Shown piece by piece: positions 1 through 8,670 of a DNA stretch of 64,000 bases. A program made the translations under genes and the position numbers. This stretch comes from Planctomycetota bacterium (GTDB lineage: Bacteria > Planctomycetota > B15-G4). The first letter of the stretch is position 1. Every line of letters begins with the position of its first letter. The stretch is from assembly GCA_029245865.1 (NCBI GenBank), contig JAQWOM010000002.1, positions 1 through 64,000 on the forward strand, written 5' to 3'. The notes beneath the pieces are model-generated. The model was not told the origin of the DNA and searched no databases. It saw only the letters and a program-made list of their open reading frames with translations.

Positions 1-63
1 GAGTCGGCGCGCCTCCCCTCGCGTCACAGTGGCTGACCGCTCTGGTCAGCCGGGACTCATCGT

Positions 64-140
64 CGGGGTGTGGCTCAGTTTGGTAGAGCGCTTGTCTGGG
101 GGACAAGAGATCGCAGGTTCAAATCCTGTCACCCCGACCA
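64..140 (+). tRNA. tRNA-Pro (anticodon GGG)
   Basis: A full cloverleaf can be drawn. The acceptor stem is CGGGGTG at 64-70 paired with CACCCCG at 130-136, followed by discriminator A and an encoded CCA at 138-140. The anticodon stem is CTTGT (91-95) with ACAAG (103-107). Its seven-base loop is CTGGGGG, so the anticodon at 98-100 is GGG, reading the proline codon CCC. The T arm carries GGTTCAAATCC. The gene lies just upstream of the repeat-protein genes; no insertion or duplicated tRNA end is visible next to it. Confidence 0.96.
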
Positions 141-285
141 CTCCCCGTCACGGCGAAACGCGGGGCTGACTGCGTCTCTCGCCCCCCCACAGCCTGAAAC
201 ATCTGCGCTACCATGAGCGGGAAGCTCTCGGGAGAGGGCTGTCTTCCGTCCCTCCACGGACTCCATCACCAAGGATGACTCACCC

Positions 286-1845
286 ATGACGTACTCCCTG
301 CACGCACTCTCCGTCTCCGCTGGCCGTCTCGGCCTCGCACTTCTTCTGGCCTGTCCTGCGGTGGCGGCCCAGGCCGTGACACCGTCGGGCCCCGCCTTCA
401 AGGCTCCGGTTCCCACGCGCTACTTCGTGACGCCGGATCAGGCCGAGTTTCTGAGCCATGTCTCCATGGTGGACCTGCCCGATGGACAGGGCGGCACCGT
501 GCGCACGGCGCGCATCTCGGGCATCAACGTGCAGGTCGTCAACGGCTCGGGCAAGACCTATGGCACGACAAACGGCCTCGGCAACCTCATCGTCGGCTAC
601 AACGAGCTCGGCAATCCGAACGGTGATGACCGCACCGGATCTCACAACATCGTGACCGGACAGGAGAACAGTTTTTCCAGCTACGGTGGGCTGGTGGCGG
701 GGCAAGGCAACACGGTTTCGGATGCCTGGTCCTCCGTCAGCGGCGGGCGCCAGAACACGGCGAGCGGAATCTGGTCCTCGGTCAGCGGGGGGGCCGGCAA
801 CACGGCCTCCGGCGCCGACGCCTCGATCAGCGGCGGGACTGTCAACACGGCCAGCGGCATCGGATCCTCGGTCAGCGGCGGATTCGACAACACGGCCTCG
901 GGCTACTGGTCTTCGGTCAGCGGCGGGTACACCAACACGGCCAGTGACTCCTACTCCTCGGTCAGCGGCGGGGCCGACAACACGGCCAGCAACTTCTGCT
1001 CCTCGGTCAGCGGCGGGAGCCTCAACACGGCCAGCGGCTATTGGTCCTCGGTCAGCGGCGGAAGCCTCAACACGGCTTATGGCTCTGCCGCCTCCGTCAG
1101 CGGCGGACAGCAGAACCAGGCCGACTCTGCCGTCTCTTCGGTCAGTGCCGGGCGCTACAACACCGCCAACGCCTACTTCTCTGCGGTCAGCGGCGGGGCC
1201 CACAATGCCGCCAACGACTGGTACGCCGCAGTCAGCGGCGGGGAGCGCAACACGGCCAGCGGCACCTCTTCCTCGGTCAGCGGCGGGCGGTACAACACGG
1301 CCAACGGCGCCGACTCCTCGGTCAGCGGAGGGTTCGGCAACACGGCCAGCAACTTCTACTCTTCGGTGAGCGGCGGGCGCTACAACACGGCCAGCGGATT
1401 GTCTTCCTCGGTCAGCGGCGGGTTCGACAACACGGGCAGCAGTCTCGCCTCCTCGGTCAGCGGCGGGTACCGGAGCGAGGCCAGCGGCAGCTTCTCCTCG
1501 GTCAGCGGCGGGTACGGCAACGAGGCCAGCGGCAACAGTTCCTCGGTCAGCGGCGGGTACTACAACACCGCCAGCGGGCAGGGCAGCTCGATCAGCGGCG
1601 GGTTCGACAACACGGCCTACGCTGGCGGTTGCTCCGTCAACGGCGGGGAGAGCAACACGGCCAGCGGCTACCGATCCTCGGTCAGCGGGGGGTACGGCAA
1701 CACGGCCAGCGGCACCGGAGCCTCGGTCAGCGGCGGACAACACAACACGGCGAGCGGCGACGGCTCCTCGGTCAGTGGTGGGAGCGACCGCAGCGCTTCG
1801 GGCGACGTCGACTGGGTGGCGGGTTCGCTCTTCGAGAACCAGTAG
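286..1845 (+). CDS. Secreted YadA-head-like repeat protein, copy 1
   Basis: This predicts a 519-residue secreted protein. A signal peptide spans about residues 1-30. A non-repeat region follows, with the motif NGLGNLIVGYNELGN (about 96-110) and TGSHNIVTGQ. From residue 149 there are 24 consecutive 15-residue units of consensus SSVSGGxxNTASGxx, then a short tail ending in WVAGSLFENQ. The units resemble the left-handed beta-roll head repeats of trimeric autotransporters (Hep/Hag type), but I see no coiled-coil stalk or membrane anchor, so this is not a complete autotransporter. A surface or extracellular-matrix role is inference. The ATG at 286 has AAGGA at 271-275. A paralog follows at 2048. 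Long open frames on the other strand and in other frames here are by-products of the stop-poor 45-bp repeats. Confidence 0.85.
   Translation: MTYSLHALSVSAGRLGLALLLACPAVAAQAVTPSGPAFKAPVPTRYFVTPDQAEFLSHVSMVDLPDGQGGTVRTARISGINVQVVNGSGKTYGTTNGLGNLIVGYNELGNPNGDDRTGSHNIVTGQENSFSSYGGLVAGQGNTVSDAWSSVSGGRQNTASGIWSSVSGGAGNTASGADASISGGTVNTASGIGSSVSGGFDNTASGYWSSVSGGYTNTASDSYSSVSGGADNTASNFCSSVSGGSLNTASGYWSSVSGGSLNTAYGSAASVSGGQQNQADSAVSSVSAGRYNTANAYFSAVSGGAHNAANDWYAAVSGGERNTASGTSSSVSGGRYNTANGADSSVSGGFGNTASNFYSSVSGGRYNTASGLSSSVSGGFDNTGSSLASSVSGGYRSEASGSFSSVSGGYGNEASGNSSSVSGGYYNTASGQGSSISGGFDNTAYAGGCSVNGGESNTASGYRSSVSGGYGNTASGTGASVSGGQHNTASGDGSSVSGGSDRSASGDVDWVAGSLFENQ
730..1809 (+). repeat. Tandem array of 24 x 45-bp coding repeats
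   Basis: There are twenty-four in-frame 45-bp units, each coding for one 15-residue SSVSGG...NTASG unit, with no spacer between them. The core 'tcggtcagcggcggg' recurs almost unchanged, while the six or so variable codons per unit differ. One unit has SVSAGG-type drift (SAG) and one has CSVNGG. Such an array could change length by recombination or slippage. Confidence 0.93.
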
Positions 1846-1883
1846 TCCGCAAGCGAACAGACCTCCCCCACTCCACGGGCGCG
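1843..1883 (+). repeat. 41-bp 3'-flank direct repeat, copy A
   Basis: The stop codon of the first repeat gene and the next 38 bases match the sequence at 3572-3612, including its stop codon, at about 38 of 41 positions. The identity runs past the coding sequence into the untranslated flank. This indicates that the two genes arose by duplication of a segment that included the 3' end. Confidence 0.85.
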
Positions 1884-1903
1884 TTGCCGACGGGCAGCGC
1901 GCC
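1878..1903 (+). terminator. Terminator-like hairpin after repeat gene 1
   Basis: An 11-bp GC-rich stem pairs 1878-1888 (GGCGCGTTGCC) with 1893-1903 (GGCAGCGCGCC), with one G-T wobble and a 4-base loop. It is followed by TGTTTG. It starts about 32 bases after the stop codon. The T-run is weak, so intrinsic termination is likely but not certain. Confidence 0.5.
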
Positions 1904-2047
1904 TGTTTGCGTTGAAGACCTACGACGTGAGTGGCATCAGGCTTTGTGACAAAACATTCGGTCCGCGGCGGACCAAGTCCCTCTCTTCGCAGGTACGCTG
2001 GAAACCCGTTGCCAGGCCCATGTCACGCCAAGACCCAGGAGACTCTC

Positions 2048-3574
2048 ATGCGTCACGTCCTCAAAAGCACTCTCATCGTTACCTTCCTGTTCGTTTTCAG
2101 CGCGAGTTTTGTGCATGCACAACTCAGCGTCGACGTGCCGGTCCTGCGCTCCAACTCCAAGGGCGTCTACAGCGCCTTCAAAGCCAAGGGCAACGCCGAG
2201 TTTGATGTGGTCGTGCGGCTGTACGAGGACGCCGACAAAAAGGTCGCCTACCAGGACGCCTTGGGTGATCCCTGGGCAGAAACACTTCACTTCGCGGTGC
2301 AAGGCAAGCAGTTGCTGGGCAGCAGCGACCCGCTCGGCGGTGATTACGTTTTGTATGTGCCGGTGAATGGTTTCCTCAGCTTGCTCATCGGAGCCACCGA
2401 AGAGCTTCCCGACGAGCTCAGCGGCACCTTCATCTACTGCACGACGCAGGTGACTCCGTACAAGAAGGGTGTGGCCAAGACTCCTTATGCCGAGTCACCC
2501 ACCCAGATCATTCGCAGCCGCGCGGGCTCGCAGGAGATCCTTGACTACATGAGTCTCGTGAACCTGGACGATGGCCTGGGCGGCACGGTCACGACCATTC
2601 GCATCGAGGGCGCCAACCTCCAGATCGTGAATGGGACGGACGCGACCGGTGGCGCCGTGAACGGGCTGGGAAACCTCATCGTCGGCTACAACGAGCTCGG
2701 CAATCTGGATGGCGATGACCGCACGGGCTCCCACAACATTGTCACCGGGCAAAAGAACAGTTTCCCCAGCTACGGTGGACTGGTGGCAGGAGCCTCCAAC
2801 ACGGTGTCCGGACGCTGGTCCTCGGTCAGCAGCGGATACCGCAACACGGCCAGCGGAGAATGGTCTTCGGTCAGCGGGGGCACCTACAACACCGCCAGCG
2901 GTTATGCCTCTTCGGCCAGCGGGGGCTTCACCAACACAGCCAGCGGGGAGCTCACCTCGGTGAGCGGTGGGCACGCCAACACCGCCAGCGATCAGTACGC
3001 CTCGGTCAGCGGCGGGCACTCCAACAACGCCAGCGGCTACTGGTCCTCGGTCAGCGGCGGATACTCCAACACCGCCAGCGGCCTGCACTCCTCGGTCAGC
3101 AGTGGGCGCTACAACGATGCCAGCGGCAGCTACTCCTCAGTCAGCGGCGGGGGCAACAACTTCGCAAGCGGCGACCTCGCTTCGGTCAGCGGCGGGCGCT
3201 ACAACACGGCCAGCGACTGGTACTCCTCAGTCAGCGGCGGGGGCTACAACTCGGCCAGCGGCTACTACTCCTCGGTCAGCGGTGGGTTCTACAACACGGC
3301 AAGCGGAGCCTACTCTTCGGTCAGCGGCGGAACAGAGAATGAGGCCAGCGGCAAAGAATCCTCGGTCAGCGGCGGGCGAACCAACGAAGCCAGCGGCAAC
3401 TACTCCTCGGTCAGCGGCGGGGACAGCAACACGGCCAGCAGCTTTGCGTCCTCGGTGAGCGGCGGGAACAACAACACGGCCTCCGGGTCGCGGTCCTCGG
3501 TCAGCGGCGGAAACGGCCGCAGCGCCTCAGACAGCTTCAACTGGGCAGCGGGCTCACTCAGCGAAAGCAACTAG
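2048..3574 (+). CDS. Secreted YadA-head-like repeat protein, copy 2
   Basis: This predicts a 508-residue secreted paralog of the preceding gene. The ATG at 2048 is preferred over an upstream in-frame ATG at 1931. It has AGGAG at 2037-2041 and opens directly on a signal peptide (MRHVLKSTLIVTFLFVFSA, cleavage near HAQ). A copy-specific N-terminal domain of about 150 residues follows, with no homology that I recognise. Next comes the region shared with copy 1 (DYMSLVNLDDGLGGTV, NGLGNLIVGYNELGN, GSHNIVTGQ). Sixteen 15-residue SSVSGGxxNTASGxx units and a tail resembling that of copy 1 (WAAGSLSESN) complete it. A beta-roll surface role is inferred from the repeat type. No anchor domain is visible. 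Confidence 0.87.
   Translation: MRHVLKSTLIVTFLFVFSASFVHAQLSVDVPVLRSNSKGVYSAFKAKGNAEFDVVVRLYEDADKKVAYQDALGDPWAETLHFAVQGKQLLGSSDPLGGDYVLYVPVNGFLSLLIGATEELPDELSGTFIYCTTQVTPYKKGVAKTPYAESPTQIIRSRAGSQEILDYMSLVNLDDGLGGTVTTIRIEGANLQIVNGTDATGGAVNGLGNLIVGYNELGNLDGDDRTGSHNIVTGQKNSFPSYGGLVAGASNTVSGRWSSVSSGYRNTASGEWSSVSGGTYNTASGYASSASGGFTNTASGELTSVSGGHANTASDQYASVSGGHSNNASGYWSSVSGGYSNTASGLHSSVSSGRYNDASGSYSSVSGGGNNFASGDLASVSGGRYNTASDWYSSVSGGGYNSASGYYSSVSGGFYNTASGAYSSVSGGTENEASGKESSVSGGRTNEASGNYSSVSGGDSNTASSFASSVSGGNNNTASGSRSSVSGGNGRSASDSFNWAAGSLSESN
2819..3538 (+). repeat. Tandem array of 16 x 45-bp coding repeats
   Basis: Sixteen contiguous in-frame 45-bp units share the consensus of the array at 730-1809. 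The unit number differs (16 against 24), as expected if units are gained and lost by recombination. Confidence 0.93.
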
Positions 3575-3612
3575 TCCGCGAGCGAACAGACCTCCCCGAT
3601 TCCACGGGCGCG
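3572..3612 (+). repeat. 41-bp 3'-flank direct repeat, copy B
   Basis: This is the second copy of the sequence at 1843-1883, again starting at the TAG stop of a repeat gene. The hairpin that follows copy A is not preserved here, because the sequence diverges after GGGCGCG. Confidence 0.85.
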
Positions 3613-3778
3613 GACAGCCTGTTGCTTCCACGATTCGTGATCTGAAGAAGCTCTCCCGGACAGACAGCGATCTGCGGACCTCTCGTTCGTACACTCCTTG
3701 TCACGGGAGCACCGGGATCGCAGCGGAGGGTCCGCTGCACCACGCGCCTCTGAATCCAGAACCCGACAGCAACTGCTC

Positions 3779-4885
3779 ATGAGGATCGTCTTCGATGTCT
3801 CTTCCTGCGCCAAAGAGCAGCGCAAGGGCATCGCCAATTACGGCGCCGAACTGGTGCGCCATTGCGCGCGCGTGGCCCCTCAGCATGAACTGGTTCTCGC
3901 CTTGCGAAGTCACCGCTGGGGAAAGCGACATCTGGTGGAAGACATCTTGCCCGGCGTACGCCCACGTCTTCTCGTAGATGCTCTTGCCCCCTGGATGCTC
4001 GGCAAGCCTGTGGATGTGCTGCACGGCATCGGTGTGAGACTTCCGGGGACCGACCGCTTTCCGAAAGTGGTCACGCTGCACGATGTCAACGTGTTCGAGT
4101 TCCCGGAACTGTCGACTCCTGAATGGCGCGAGACACGCCGACGGCGCATCCGACAGACCGTCGACCGCGCCAGCCTCATCCTCTCGGTCAGCACACAAGG
4201 CGCACAGGCAATTCATGAGCACCTCGGCGTGAGCCTCGACCGCATTCGCGTCGTGCCCGAAGGCGTCGATCTCACACGATTCAAACGCCCGGCCGACGAG
4301 GTCATTCAACGCGTGACGGCTGCGCATGGGTTAAACAACGCGCCCTACGTGATCTGCGTCGGCACCGATGACCTGCGCAAGAATCATGCGGGCCTCCTGC
4401 AAGCCTTCGTGCACGCCCAACTCCCCGACTCCTGGCGACTGGTGCTGTGCGGCCCCCGCGAGACATCCGCCGCGGCACTCCGAGCCCAAGCAGACAACCT
4501 CGGACTGAACGCCGATCGGCTCGTCATTCCTGGATGGATCGAAGAGGAAGACTTACCCGCACTTCTTGCGGGAGCTTCGATCTACGCATGCGGTTCACTT
4601 CACGAGGGCTTTGGATTGCCCGTGCTCGAAGCCCAGGCCTGCGGAGTGGCCGTGGCCTCGTCCCATCGAGGCGCTCTGCCTGAAACCATGGGCAGTTGCG
4701 GCGTGCTCTTCGACCCCACCGATCTCGACGACTTCGCAGGGGCTCTCTCGCGCCTGGCGGGTGATGACACGCTGCGGAACAAGCTCGCAGCGCAAGGCCC
4801 CGCACGCGTCGCAGACAAGTTCAGCTGGGAGCATGTGGCGCGAGCCACTCTCCGTGTCCTCGAAGAGGCCGCGGACCTGCCCTGA
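3779..4885 (+). CDS. GT4-type glycosyltransferase
   Basis: This predicts a 368-residue glycosyltransferase of the GT-B fold, GT4 family (glycosyl transferases group 1). It would transfer a sugar from a nucleotide-sugar donor at the cytoplasmic face of the membrane. The N-terminal half opens with MRIVFDVSS, and GVDLTRF marks the inter-domain region. The C-terminal half has CVGTDDLRKNHAGLL and then EGFGLPVLEAQACG, the donor-binding EX7E-type motif. The ATG at 3779 is preferred to an in-frame ATG 27 codons upstream, because the latter adds low-complexity residues before the first beta strand. The ribosome-binding site is weak. The gene converges on a sulfotransferase gene 12 bp away. Sugar specificity cannot be read from the sequence. 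Confidence 0.9.
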   Translation: MRIVFDVSSCAKEQRKGIANYGAELVRHCARVAPQHELVLALRSHRWGKRHLVEDILPGVRPRLLVDALAPWMLGKPVDVLHGIGVRLPGTDRFPKVVTLHDVNVFEFPELSTPEWRETRRRRIRQTVDRASLILSVSTQGAQAIHEHLGVSLDRIRVVPEGVDLTRFKRPADEVIQRVTAAHGLNNAPYVICVGTDDLRKNHAGLLQAFVHAQLPDSWRLVLCGPRETSAAALRAQADNLGLNADRLVIPGWIEEEDLPALLAGASIYACGSLHEGFGLPVLEAQACGVAVASSHRGALPETMGSCGVLFDPTDLDDFAGALSRLAGDDTLRNKLAAQGPARVADKFSWEHVARATLRVLEEAADLP

Positions 4886-4897
4886 GCAGAGCCGATT

Positions 4898-5839
4898 TCA
4901 GGCGCGCTTCAAATGCCGCGAAGCCTGTCGCCCGGCCCGCAGCTCCATGAGCCAGCGCTTGGCCCCCCCACCTGCGGACGCCTGCTTGCCGGGTTCGTAG
5001 CCCCGGCGGCGCATGCGCGGAGCGAGAAGGCGTTCAATCTCTTCAATCTGAGAAGGCTCGAGCTGTTCTCGATAGCGCTCAAGCGAACCCGTGGTGATTC
5101 CCTGAGTCTTCTTTTCGTAACTGGAGTTGGCGGACCAATCCGTCCCCTCGCGGGTGGGAGTCAACTGGTTCTCGGTCCAATCCAGTTCCAGGTGGCTCAA
5201 GACACGCTCCACCGTTTCACGCGTCTTGAGCACCGTGTCTTCGTAACGCACCAGCAAGAACTCCGGATGGTTCGCCTCGAAGTGCTCCATGAGACTGTCG
5301 GCCAGTGCCCATTTGTACGCAAAGCGTGAGATCGGAAAGTGCTCACCAGGCGCACGACGGCGCGCACGCGAAGCGATCTGCGCCCGAGGATCACGAATCG
5401 TGCAGACGACCCGCGTCTGCGGACCGAATGCCCGCAGCAACCCCGACACATCCAGAAGATGGTCAGGCGTTTTCTCCATCCAGTAAGTAGCCGCTGTGGG
5501 GCAACCACGCACTTCGGCCACCGTGTCGGCCAGCGCACGGATCGACTCTGGAACGCTGCTCAGCGCTTCGGGAGTCAGTCGTTTGCTCAAGGCCGCGTCA
5601 AAGGCTGCACCTTCGTCGCTGCCTTCCGGGAAACACTCGCGGTACTTGGTCTTCTTCAGCAGAGCGGCGACAGGATCTTTGGCCTCGCGCCAGTGAAAAG
5701 TCTTCGACTCCCGTGGCAACACCCAGAGCCCGGGATGCCCGTCGAGCAACGACTTCAGAAGGGAGGTCCCCGAGCGTTTCAACCCCACAACGAATGCCGC
5801 ACGTGTGGGCAATTGAAACGCGGATTCTTGATCTGTCAT
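4898..5839 (-). CDS. PAPS-dependent sulfotransferase family protein
   Basis: This predicts a 313-residue sulfotransferase. The N-terminal FVVGLKRSGTSLLKSLLDGH is the P-loop-like 5'-phosphosulfate binding motif. IRDPRAQIASR supplies the 3'-phosphate binding Arg/Ser region. RYEDTV followed by a leucine-rich helix is typical of the family. The likely acceptor is a carbohydrate or another exported molecule, but this is not determined. The start at 5839 follows GGTGGA. A further in-frame ATG at 5899 would add 20 residues without family similarity. The gene is divergent from the sulfatase gene at 5929, with 89 bp between them. That pairing suggests local handling of sulfated glycans (inference). 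Confidence 0.83.
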   Translation of the reverse strand: MTDQESAFQLPTRAAFVVGLKRSGTSLLKSLLDGHPGLWVLPRESKTFHWREAKDPVAALLKKTKYRECFPEGSDEGAAFDAALSKRLTPEALSSVPESIRALADTVAEVRGCPTAATYWMEKTPDHLLDVSGLLRAFGPQTRVVCTIRDPRAQIASRARRRAPGEHFPISRFAYKWALADSLMEHFEANHPEFLLVRYEDTVLKTRETVERVLSHLELDWTENQLTPTREGTDWSANSSYEKKTQGITTGSLERYREQLEPSQIEEIERLLAPRMRRRGYEPGKQASAGGGAKRWLMELRAGRQASRHLKRA

Positions 5840-5928
5840 GCGCTCATTCCACCATCCATCTTCACCGTATGAGCGAAAGTCTATCAAGCGGTCGGGCACA
5901 AAAAAGCCGTCTCCGGTACCGTGTCCAG

Positions 5929-7506
5929 ATGCCCATCACCACACTCCGCTCGATCCTTCTTCTTCTGGCCCCGCTAACCCTCAGCATCGCATCAGCCAGC
6001 GGCTCGATCTTGCCTGACGACAACAAGGCCCCCTCGCGCCCCAACATCATTTTTATCTTTGCCGATGACCATGCGACCCAGGCCATCGGCGCCTATGGCT
6101 CGGTGATCAATGAGACACCTCACATCGATCGCCTCGCGGACGAAGGCGTCTTGTTCCGCAACAGCTTCTGTGGGAACTCGATTTGTGCTCCCAGCCGCGC
6201 GACGGTGCTCACCGGACTGCACAGTGCAAGCAACGGCGTCCTGCGAAACGGAAACACCTTCGATGGCAGCCAGCCCACATTCCCCAAGCGACTGAACGAG
6301 GCCGGCTACAACACCGCACTGATCGGCAAGTGGCACCTGGCCGGCGACCCCACCGGGTTTGACCACTGGCGTGTCCTTCCGGGACAGGGTCAGTACTACA
6401 ACCCCGATTTCCGAACGCCTGACGGTGAAGTGCGCATACCCGGTCATGTCACGGAACTCACCACGGACCTCGCCCTGGAATGGCTGGAATCGGGCCGAGA
6501 CCCCGAAGCGCCTTTCTTACTCATGTGCCAGCACAAAGCGCCCCACCGATCCTGGATGCCAGCGCCCCAAGACCTTGGTCTTTTCCGGGACGAGAATATC
6601 CCGGAACCACCCACTCTCTTCGATGACTACTCCGGTCGTAGTGGACCTGCCGGAGATCAAGAGATGGAGATTGCCCGCCATCTTTCGGACCACTACGACC
6701 TGAAACTCGACCTTCCCCAGGACACATCCTCACTCAAGGGGCCCGACTCCTGGGTGGAAGGCATGCGCGCACGGCTAAGCCCCGAACAACTCGCCGCGTG
6801 GGACGCCGCCTATGCCGAAGAGAACGCCGCCTTTCTGGCCGACCCACCGACGGGGGATGCCCTCGTGCGCTGGAAGTACCAGCGCTACCTGAAGAACTAT
6901 CTGCGTTGCGTGGCGGGCGTCGACCGCAGCGTGGGGCGAATTCTCGCCTGGCTGGATGAACATCCAGAAATTGCTGCCAACACAATGGTGGTCTACAGCT
7001 CGGACCAAGGCTTCTACCTTGGCGAACACGGCTGGTACGACAAGCGCTGGATGTACGAAGAGAGCCTTGCGATGCCGCTCGTCGTTCGCTGGCCAGGGCA
7101 CGCACAAGCAGGCAGCGAAGTCGCATCCCTGGTGCAGAACATCGACTACGCACCGACGTTTCTCGAGATCGCGGGTGTGATCTCCGAAGATCCGGTGCAC
7201 GGCCAGAGTCTCGTCCCCCTCCTCAAGGGCGAGAAGCCCGCGGACTGGCGAGATGCCATCTACTACCGCTACGCAGAGTCGCGCGCGACGCACCGTGTCG
7301 CAGCACACGTCGGCGTCCGAACGGATCGCTACAAGCTGATGCACTTTCACGAACCAGAGTACGACAGCTGGGAGCTGTACGACCTCGAGAGCGACCCCCT
7401 CGAACTGAACAGCGTCGCAGACGACCCGGCCTACGCCGATATTCGCGCTGATCTTCAGCTTCGATTGAGGGAGTTGCAGGCTCAGTACGGAGAGACAGCA
7501 GATTGA
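5929..7506 (+). CDS. Secreted type I sulfatase (arylsulfatase-like)
   Basis: This predicts a 525-residue sulfatase of the alkaline phosphatase superfamily. A signal peptide (MPITTLRSILLLLAPLTLSI) places it outside the cytoplasm. CAPSR at 86-90 is the CxPSR signature whose Cys86 is converted to formylglycine by a maturing enzyme not present in this window. FIFADDHA (about 43-49) provides the paired metal-binding Asp residues. YSSDQGFYLGEHGWYDKR carries the C-terminal metal and sulfate residues. The C-terminal subdomain (YDLESDPLELNSVA) is common in heparan, choline and fucan-type sulfatases. The substrate is unknown. It is followed after 2 bp by a sialidase-like lipoprotein gene, almost certainly co-transcribed. 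Confidence 0.94.
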   Translation: MPITTLRSILLLLAPLTLSIASASGSILPDDNKAPSRPNIIFIFADDHATQAIGAYGSVINETPHIDRLADEGVLFRNSFCGNSICAPSRATVLTGLHSASNGVLRNGNTFDGSQPTFPKRLNEAGYNTALIGKWHLAGDPTGFDHWRVLPGQGQYYNPDFRTPDGEVRIPGHVTELTTDLALEWLESGRDPEAPFLLMCQHKAPHRSWMPAPQDLGLFRDENIPEPPTLFDDYSGRSGPAGDQEMEIARHLSDHYDLKLDLPQDTSSLKGPDSWVEGMRARLSPEQLAAWDAAYAEENAAFLADPPTGDALVRWKYQRYLKNYLRCVAGVDRSVGRILAWLDEHPEIAANTMVVYSSDQGFYLGEHGWYDKRWMYEESLAMPLVVRWPGHAQAGSEVASLVQNIDYAPTFLEIAGVISEDPVHGQSLVPLLKGEKPADWRDAIYYRYAESRATHRVAAHVGVRTDRYKLMHFHEPEYDSWELYDLESDPLELNSVADDPAYADIRADLQLRLRELQAQYGETAD

Positions 7507-7508
7507 CC

Positions 7509-8657
7509 ATGCCAGGACGCCATCTTCTTGGAATTTCTGCCTGCCTGCTGGCGGCGTGCGGGGCAACCACACCCCCGACTCTCGGGGTGTCACCCTCGGC
7601 GCAATCCTCTTTCATTCAGATCGACCTCTCGGCAGACACAACGCGGCAGGTCGTGGTCGACCGTGAAGCAGAAACCTACCTCGGGCACCCGACGACCGTA
7701 CTCCTCGAAGACGGGCGCAGCATGATCGCCGTCTATCCGCGCGGTCATGGCAAAGGCCCAATTCTGATGAAGCGCAGCGCAGATGGCGGGCTCAGCTGGA
7801 GCGAGCGCTTGCCCACACCAGAAAACTGGGCAACGAGCCAAGAAACACCCACGATTCACAGAGTCTTCGATGCCGAGGGCACACCGCGACTGATTCTCTG
7901 GTCTGGGCTCTATCCGGCACGATTGTCCGTCTCGGAGGACGACGGCAAGAACTGGTCACCACTGAAACCCGCCGGTGACTGGGGCGGCATCGTCGTGATG
8001 GCTTCTTTGGTCGAGACCGGGCCGGGCAGGTACAGCGCCTTCTTTCATGACGACGGCCGGTTCATCGAGGGCAGCGGCGTTGCAAGTACGTTCAAGGTCT
8101 ACTGCGTGTCGTCTACCGATGGCGGTTTGAGTTGGAGCGCTCCCGTGGTCGTGACCCAGCACCCGACGGCGCATCTGTGCGAACCGGGTGTCATCAGATC
8201 ACCCGATGGAAAACGGCTGGCGATGCTGCTCCGGGAAAACTCGCGCAAGCACAACAGCTTCATCGTCTTTTCTGACGACAATGGAGTCACCTGGACGCAA
8301 CCGCGTGAAGTGCCGGCAACCCTCACCGGAGACCGTCACGTGGGCCGCTACGCCCCCGACGGCCAACTGGTGCTGTCCTTCCGGGACACGGGCCTGGAGA
8401 GTTCAACTCAAGGTGACTGGGTGGCCTGGGTGGGAACCTTTGACGACCTCGAACAAGGACGTGAGGGTGCATTTCGCGTACGCCTCATGGACAACCACCA
8501 TGCCTGGGACTGCGCCTATCCAGGCCTGGAAGTGCTGCCGGACGGCACCTTCGTGGCCACGACCTATGGCCACTGGGAAGAAGGAGAGCCGCCCTACATC
8601 GTCAGCGTGCGCTTCCAACTCGACGAACTCGAAAGCCTGCTTGGCGAGGGCGGCTGA
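7509..8657 (+). CDS. Sialidase-like (BNR/Asp-box) lipoprotein
   Basis: This predicts a 382-residue lipoprotein with a lipobox LAAC ending at Cys17. The mature part carries at least four Asp boxes of the SxDxGxxW type: SADGGLSW (90-97), SEDDGKNW (142-149), STDGGLSW and SDDNGVTW. This is the blade signature of the six-bladed sialidase/exo-alpha-sialidase superfamily. Many Asp-box proteins are not sialidases, so hydrolysis of sialic acid is only one possibility; another is a glycan-binding partner of the upstream sulfatase. The ATG at 7509 lies 2 bp after the sulfatase stop. A TTG two codons earlier is the only alternative start. Confidence 0.85.
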   Translation: MPGRHLLGISACLLAACGATTPPTLGVSPSAQSSFIQIDLSADTTRQVVVDREAETYLGHPTTVLLEDGRSMIAVYPRGHGKGPILMKRSADGGLSWSERLPTPENWATSQETPTIHRVFDAEGTPRLILWSGLYPARLSVSEDDGKNWSPLKPAGDWGGIVVMASLVETGPGRYSAFFHDDGRFIEGSGVASTFKVYCVSSTDGGLSWSAPVVVTQHPTAHLCEPGVIRSPDGKRLAMLLRENSRKHNSFIVFSDDNGVTWTQPREVPATLTGDRHVGRYAPDGQLVLSFRDTGLESSTQGDWVAWVGTFDDLEQGREGAFRVRLMDNHHAWDCAYPGLEVLPDGTFVATTYGHWEEGEPPYIVSVRFQLDELESLLGEGG

Positions 8658-8670
8658 GGGGGGCTTCACC

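Noticed and set aside
280..1743. Long minus-strand open frame of 487 codons opposite the first repeat gene
   Set aside because: Its translation (repeated AADRG-type units) is simply the antisense of the 45-bp repeats, which lack stops in several frames. It has no signal peptide or recognisable domain.
1041..1949. Plus-strand open frame of 302 codons in another frame of the repeat array
   Set aside because: It encodes a Gln/Arg-rich periodic sequence created by the same repeats. The signal-peptide-bearing frame is the coding one.
286..3574. Repeat arrays considered as a CRISPR or as a satellite
   Set aside because: The units are contiguous, in frame, with no unique spacers, and encode conserved peptide repeats.
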